In this document: positions 59,901 through 64,000 of the stretch, piece after piece
Position numbering within the stretch: the first letter of the stretch is position 1
Layout of the letters: each line of letters starts with the position of its first letter
Assembly: GCA_947450325.1 (NCBI GenBank)
Contig: CANFUT010000020.1
Coordinates: 1-64,000 of the forward strand
Direction: 5' to 3'
From: Flavobacteriia bacterium
Lineage (GTDB): Bacteria > Bacteroidota > Bacteroidia > Flavobacteriales_D > Crocinitomicaceae
DNA length: 64,000 nucleotides
Notes under the pieces: model-generated
What the model was told of the DNA's origin: nothing
What the model saw: the letters and a program-made list of their open reading frames with translations, nothing else
The model's database searches: none
Made by a program: the position numbers and the translations under genes

Positions 59901-59935
59901 TCTTATATCTTGAGTCTTTCCTCTTAAGTCTTTTT
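59901..59935. repeat. TCTTnnn heptad array, right arm
   Basis: TCTT at 59901, 59908, 59915, 59922 and 59929, exactly 7 bp apart. Read on the other strand it gives AGAC/AGAG/AGAC/AGAT/AGAC-type heptads, so it is the inverse of the left arm, about 80 bp away. Confidence 0.65.
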
Positions 59936-60004
59936 TAACAAATAATTTACATTTTAGCACGGTTTTTGTTACGTAATTTTGTACTCAAAAATCAGCAATA
60001 AAAA

Positions 60005-60895
60005 ATGAAAAAACAGACGGCATTATTCTTTTATATTCTTGGAATATATGTCGTTTTGCAATTTGCTTGGTGGGGATTTCACTTGATACAAATTACCAAT
60101 GAATTGCAGGCTGTAAACGGAAAAGCCAACAACAAAGCCATCATGATTGTGGGCGAAGGTGTCGTTTTCTTTTCAATTCTACTTTTCGGACTTTGGCGAA
60201 TCAAACTTTCGATCAAAAAAGACCAACAACTTTCGGAAAGACAAAGCAACTTCTTACTTTCCGTTACACATGAGTTAAAAACACCGCTAGCTTCCACAAA
60301 ATTGTATTTGCAAACTTTAATTAAGCGAGATTTCTCAACTGAAAAAAGAGAAGAAATGTTGCAAAAAGCCATCATTGAAAACCAACGATTAGAAGAAATT
60401 GTTGAATCGATTTTAACCGCAACAAGATTAGAGAATCGTACTTTAAAATTGCACAAAGAATGGATTGATTTAAATGAATTGATTCAGCAATTAATTGACA
60501 ATTATAATATTACCTCAGGAAAAAATTGGATTGTATTTGAAAATCAAGTCGCAGTAAAAATTGAGGCGGATGCATTTATGATTAAAACAATCTTGAGAAA
60601 TTTGATAGAAAATGGTTTGAAATATGCTTCCAATTCAGAGCAATTCACTGTCTTCTTGAAAAGAGAATTAAACCATGTAAAATTCGGAACAAAAGACAAC
60701 GGTCCAGGTGTTCCTTTAGATTTACAAAAAGACATATTTAAAAAGTTTTTTCGCGTTGAAAACGAAGAAACACGCTCTCAAAAAGGAACCGGCTTGGGTT
60801 TGTTCATCGCTGCTGAATTTACCAAATTGAACGGAGGAAGATTAAATTATTATCCTAACAAACCAACTGGGTCAATTTTTGAAATAACATTATGA
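60005..60895 (+). CDS. Sensor histidine kinase (no response regulator adjacent)
   Basis: 296-residue two-component kinase. Two N-terminal helices (LFFYILGIYVVLQFAWWGFHL and AIMIVGEGVVFFSILLFGLWRI) with a ~15-residue loop between and no periplasmic domain, then HisKA with His89 (SVTHELKTPLASTKLYL), and a HATPase_c domain with N-box NLIENGLKYAS, DNGPGVP and KKFFRVENEETRSQKGTGLGLFIAAEF. A TAATTTTG box lies at 59974-59981. Its usual partner, a response regulator, is not within the window; the gene is followed after 22 bp by gpmI. Confidence 0.92.
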   Translation: MKKQTALFFYILGIYVVLQFAWWGFHLIQITNELQAVNGKANNKAIMIVGEGVVFFSILLFGLWRIKLSIKKDQQLSERQSNFLLSVTHELKTPLASTKLYLQTLIKRDFSTEKREEMLQKAIIENQRLEEIVESILTATRLENRTLKLHKEWIDLNELIQQLIDNYNITSGKNWIVFENQVAVKIEADAFMIKTILRNLIENGLKYASNSEQFTVFLKRELNHVKFGTKDNGPGVPLDLQKDIFKKFFRVENEETRSQKGTGLGLFIAAEFTKLNGGRLNYYPNKPTGSIFEITL

Positions 60896-60917
60896 TATTC
60901 AATAATTTAAAATACTT

Positions 60918-62444
60918 ATGGAAATGACCAATCACTTTGGCTTAATCATTTTAGACGGATGGGGAATCGGTGATCATTCTAAATCGGATGCGGTTTACAA
61001 TGCCAATACTCCGTTTATGGATGCTTTGATGGCCAAATACCCAACGGCGCAATTGAAAACTTGCGGTGAAGATGTTGGTCTACCCGAAGGTCAGATGGGA
61101 AATTCTGAAGTGGGACATTTGAATATAGGCGCTGGAAGAATTGTTTACCAAGAATTGACGCGCATCAATAAATCGATCCGCGAGAAAGAATTTTTCAAAA
61201 ATGAAGCGCTGATTTTAGCGATGGAAACTGCTAAGAAAAATGATGTTGCACTACATTTAATGGGTTTGGTTTCCAAAGGTGGCGTGCATTCTTCTCAAGA
61301 ACACGTATACGCATTGTGTGAAATGGCGCATACATACGGATTGAAAAAAGTTTTCATTCACGCTTTTACAGATGGTCGTGATTGTGACCCAAAAAGTGGT
61401 TTGGGATTCATACAAGAATTGGAACAAAATATCGCAAAAACTACTGGGAAAATTGCTTCGGTTATCGGTCGCTATTACGCAATGGACAGAGATACACGCT
61501 GGGAAAGAGTGAAAAAAGCTTACGATTTGATGGTTCACGGAACTGGTCAAGCTTTTCCTTCAGCAAGTGAAGCGATTGAAGCTGCGTATGCCGCAAACAT
61601 TACGGATGAATTTATCGAACCTGCTGTTATCACTGAAAACGGAAATCCTATTACTACGATTCAAGACGGAGATGTGTTGATTTCATTCAACTTTAGAACA
61701 GACAGACCGCGTGAAATCGTGACAACCTTGACTCAAAAAGATTTTCATGAATTCAATATGCATGCTCTTGATTTGCATTTATTTACAATGACAAATTACG
61801 ATGCAACTTATAAAAATGTCCATGTAATTTTCGACAAAGACAATTTGCAAAACACCTTGGGAGAAGTCCTTTCAAAATTAGACCGTACACAAGTTCGGAT
61901 TGCCGAAACGGAGAAATATCCGCACGTAACTTTCTTTTTCAGTGGAGGAAGAGAAGAAACATTCAGAGATGAAAGTCGGTTGATGGTCAATTCTCCTAAA
62001 GTAGCGACCTACGATTTGCAACCTGAAATGAGTGCTTTTGGCGTACGAGATACAATAATCAAAAGCATGGAAACAGATAAACCGAATTTTTTCTGTCTAA
62101 ACTTTGCGAATCCAGACATGGTTGGTCATACTGGCGTTTATGAAGCGATTGTAAAAGCAGTGGAAACGGTAGATTCTTGTCTGCAAGCTGTGGTTGAATG
62201 TGGACAAAAATTAGGCTATGAATTCTTGGTCATCGCTGACCATGGAAATGCAGATTTTGCGATAAATCCTGATGGTTCGCCAAATACAGCACATTCTTTG
62301 AATCCAGTTCCAGTAGTTTTGGTGACGGAAAATCACTTGAAACTGAACAATGGAATTTTAGCGGATGTTGCACCCACGATTTTGAATCGCATGGGTATGG
62401 CAGCACCTATGGAAATGACAGGAAGAAGTTTGGTAGAATATTAA
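60918..62444 (+). CDS. gpmI: Phosphoglycerate mutase, cofactor-independent
   Basis: Interconverts 3- and 2-phosphoglycerate in glycolysis/gluconeogenesis using two Mn ions. 508 residues: LIILDGWGIGD, Ser63 nucleophile in QMGNSEVGHLNIGAGR, GLVSKGGVHSSQEHVYAL, HAFTDGRDCDPKSG, SVIGRYYAMDRDTRWERVKKAY, FNFRTDRPREI and ADHGNADF near the end. Complete. ATG at 60918, with a second ATG two codons later. Confidence 0.95.
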   Translation: MEMTNHFGLIILDGWGIGDHSKSDAVYNANTPFMDALMAKYPTAQLKTCGEDVGLPEGQMGNSEVGHLNIGAGRIVYQELTRINKSIREKEFFKNEALILAMETAKKNDVALHLMGLVSKGGVHSSQEHVYALCEMAHTYGLKKVFIHAFTDGRDCDPKSGLGFIQELEQNIAKTTGKIASVIGRYYAMDRDTRWERVKKAYDLMVHGTGQAFPSASEAIEAAYAANITDEFIEPAVITENGNPITTIQDGDVLISFNFRTDRPREIVTTLTQKDFHEFNMHALDLHLFTMTNYDATYKNVHVIFDKDNLQNTLGEVLSKLDRTQVRIAETEKYPHVTFFFSGGREETFRDESRLMVNSPKVATYDLQPEMSAFGVRDTIIKSMETDKPNFFCLNFANPDMVGHTGVYEAIVKAVETVDSCLQAVVECGQKLGYEFLVIADHGNADFAINPDGSPNTAHSLNPVPVVLVTENHLKLNNGILADVAPTILNRMGMAAPMEMTGRSLVEY

Positions 62445-62898
62445 AACGATTATCGACAAAATAATATCTTTTGTTCCTTTTGCTTGATCAAAACGAACCC
62501 AAAAATCAAGGCTGAGTCATCAAGTTAAAGCGCAAATCTTTTCCTCAAAGTAAATTTTCTCTCAGTGCGCTTTATTTTAAAAGCTTCTGAAAACGTGATT
62601 TTGTCGGTGATCTACTCCATTAGCATTGCGTAGCTTCCTCCAAAAGTCTACATTTTCAGTGCACCTTTAAAAACCTTTCTTCCAAGGCCAAAAATGTACA
62701 AAATCGTTATTTAGATCCTAAAAATTACAAATTAAATTAAAAATAAAGTTCTTAACTCTTCTAATAATCAGGAGATTTTATTTAATTGGAGAACCTAATA
62801 AATCTTTTTTTATGTTTCGATGAACCTTTGATGGTCCGTTGAGTATTACTTTCGAACGCAGAAAACGAGGTGCACCTGTTTTTATAAAAATCGAAAGT
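62445..62898. other. Gene-free gap with two palindromes
   Basis: 454-bp gap after gpmI. It contains GTTCCTTTTG/CAAAACGAAC (62473-62482, 62489-62498, one mismatch, loop CTTGAT), resembling a palindrome common between genes in other Bacteroidota, and TAAAGCGCA/TGCGCTTTA (62526-62534, 62566-62574). The word GTGCACCT occurs at 62660 and 62872. I see no gene or clear promoter in it. Confidence 0.55.
62473..62498. repeat. Intergenic palindrome after gpmI
   Basis: Ten-base-pair stem with one mismatch and six-base loop, 28 bp after the gpmI stop. May act as a processing or termination structure, though there is no strong T-run after it. Confidence 0.5.
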
Positions 62899-64000
62899 AT
62901 GAGAAAAATCTTTTTTGTTTTATTTTGCTTGCAATCAATCTTATTACAAGCACAAAAACCAGAAACTGTTTACAGTGTTGCCCGTGAGCAAAGATCCATG
63001 GATTGGTATCTGACACAACAAAAATTGTGGAAAGACGAAACTGTAAAAAACAAATTAAACGCGAATGCGTGGTACAATTATTATAGTGCGACACGTGCAT
63101 TGAAAAATTCTTGTTACGATATTAAAGATCCTGAAGGTTCTGCCAAAAAAAAGGAGGAATTTATCAAACAAGGAAATCAAATTGTTGAGGAAGCTTACAA
63201 AACCATTCCAAATAGTTTTGAAGCCAATCACATGAAATGGTGGGACGGAAACAACAATCCTGAATTGCTGCCTTTCTTGATGAAAGCCTATGAAATTGAC
63301 CCAAACGATGTCCGTGCTTATGATGATATTATGATTCAATATGAGATACGACGAGACAAAACGAAGTTCAAACAATTCGCGAATCAATTGTATTTAGCCA
63401 ATGATTTGCCAGCAAGTTTATTGAATTGGGGTTATAATTTACTCTCAGAACTAGATCAAAATGCAATTGTCTTTACAGCAGGAGACAATGATACATATGC
63501 TGGTTGGACTGTGCAAGGAGCCAAAAATTTTCGAGAAGATGTGACTGTTATCAATTGCTACTTAATCACTGACGACGATTACAGAAACAAACTTTTTCAA
63601 GAATTACATATTCCAGCACTTGACATCAAAGTAAACAAAGGTCCACAAGAAGATTTGAGCAAAAATCAAGAAATTGTATTTGAGCACATTCTAAAAAACA
63701 AAGTGGGAATTCCGGTGTATGTATCCACCACGGCGATTTCTTATTTTGAGAACAAGTTTGCAGATAATCTATTTTTGACCGGATTGAGTTACAAATACAG
63801 TGAAGATAAATTTGACAATATTTCCATCATTCAGCGCAATTATGAAAGCCGCTATTTGTTGGATTATTTGAAACAAAACTTCTCTTTTCACCAAATGAAT
63901 AACCATGCTAAATATTTTGATGAAACATACATTCCTTCGATGTTAAAGCTTTACAAACATTACCAAGAAAGTGAATCGATTTACAAAATGAAAGCCTTAG
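62899..64000 (+). CDS. Secreted protein with a DUF2723-like motif, 3' end outside window
   Basis: Open frame of 367 codons running off the right edge; starts at ATG 62899-62901. Signal peptide MRKIFFVLFCLQSILLQAQ, then a helical TPR-like region (LPFLMKAYEIDPNDVRAYDD) and the phrase AIVFTAGDNDTYAGWTVQGAKNFREDVTVINCYL. The FTxGDNDTY..W..Q....R.DV.V.N motif is also seen, as I recall, in DUF2723 membrane proteins of Bacteroidota. Function unknown. No stop seen within the window, so length and C-terminal domains are open. Confidence 0.8.
   Translation, partial: MRKIFFVLFCLQSILLQAQKPETVYSVAREQRSMDWYLTQQKLWKDETVKNKLNANAWYNYYSATRALKNSCYDIKDPEGSAKKKEEFIKQGNQIVEEAYKTIPNSFEANHMKWWDGNNNPELLPFLMKAYEIDPNDVRAYDDIMIQYEIRRDKTKFKQFANQLYLANDLPASLLNWGYNLLSELDQNAIVFTAGDNDTYAGWTVQGAKNFREDVTVINCYLITDDDYRNKLFQELHIPALDIKVNKGPQEDLSKNQEIVFEHILKNKVGIPVYVSTTAISYFENKFADNLFLTGLSYKYSEDKFDNISIIQRNYESRYLLDYLKQNFSFHQMNNHAKYFDETYIPSMLKLYKHYQESESIYKMKAL

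Overview
The window reads as a chromosomal segment of a low-GC Bacteroidota bacterium, most likely order Flavobacteriales (perhaps near Fluviicola/Crocinitomicaceae; this placement is inference). The grounds are type IX secretion (T9SS) sorting domains, TonB-linked outer-membrane receptors, a long amidophosphoribosyltransferase, the short-chain (epimerase-like) threonine dehydrogenase, absence of Shine-Dalgarno-like leaders, and several promoter-like TTTG / TAnnTTTG boxes of the Bacteroidota type. I found no tRNA, rRNA, CRISPR array or prophage. Most of the window is ordinary housekeeping and metabolic sequence with little accessory DNA.

Layout. 1-206: end of an IS3-type insertion sequence, then the terminator of a PpiD-like chaperone gene. 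2.4-3.0 kb: a gene-poor gap holding a promoter-to-terminator unit that looks like a ~70-nt small RNA with a GG-run motif, then the promoter and long foldable leader of hmgA. 3-6 kb: tyrosine catabolism (hmgA, hppD) and DUF6495. 6-10 kb: an AraC regulator overlapping tail-to-tail with a DMT exporter, small secreted proteins and an orphan HigA-like regulator. 10-25 kb: MBL-fold hydrolase, biotin carrier, M1 aminopeptidase, pentapeptide protein plus outer-membrane barrel, a thioredoxin-domain protein, a TonB receptor, an ECF sigma/anti-sigma pair, kbl. 25-33 kb: GAF/five-PAS/SpoIIE phosphatase, GH3-like enzyme, tandem universal stress protein, thiamine pyrophosphokinase, DusB. 33-39 kb: a decayed T9SS sorting domain, a lipoprotein, a T9SS cargo, photolyase, threonine dehydrogenase, MORN-variant protein. 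39-46 kb: ispD, DUF6341- and DUF6427-like membrane proteins, purQ, purD, a CNNM/CorC transporter. 46-53 kb: alcohol dehydrogenase, bacilliredoxin, HemJ-like protein, GT39, enoyl-CoA hydratase, flippase, DUF2911. 53-64 kb: a T9SS carboxylesterase, a TonB-domain protein, a miniature T9SS type B protein, DksA-like/lspA, purF, a histidine kinase, gpmI and a partial secreted protein.

Pathway links: hmgA and hppD act in sequence on 4-hydroxyphenylpyruvate and homogentisate. kbl and tdh, 13 kb apart, together convert threonine to glycine and acetyl-CoA. purQ, purD and purF belong to de novo purine synthesis. Four sites bear on T9SS (two full cargos, one sorting-domain-only protein, one remnant).

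No large undescribed gene system stands out. The best candidates for something new are non-coding: the orphan small-RNA unit near 2.65 kb, the foldable hmgA leader, a 239-bp MITE-like element near 45.7 kb, and phased 7- and 8-bp repeat arrays in three intergenic gaps.
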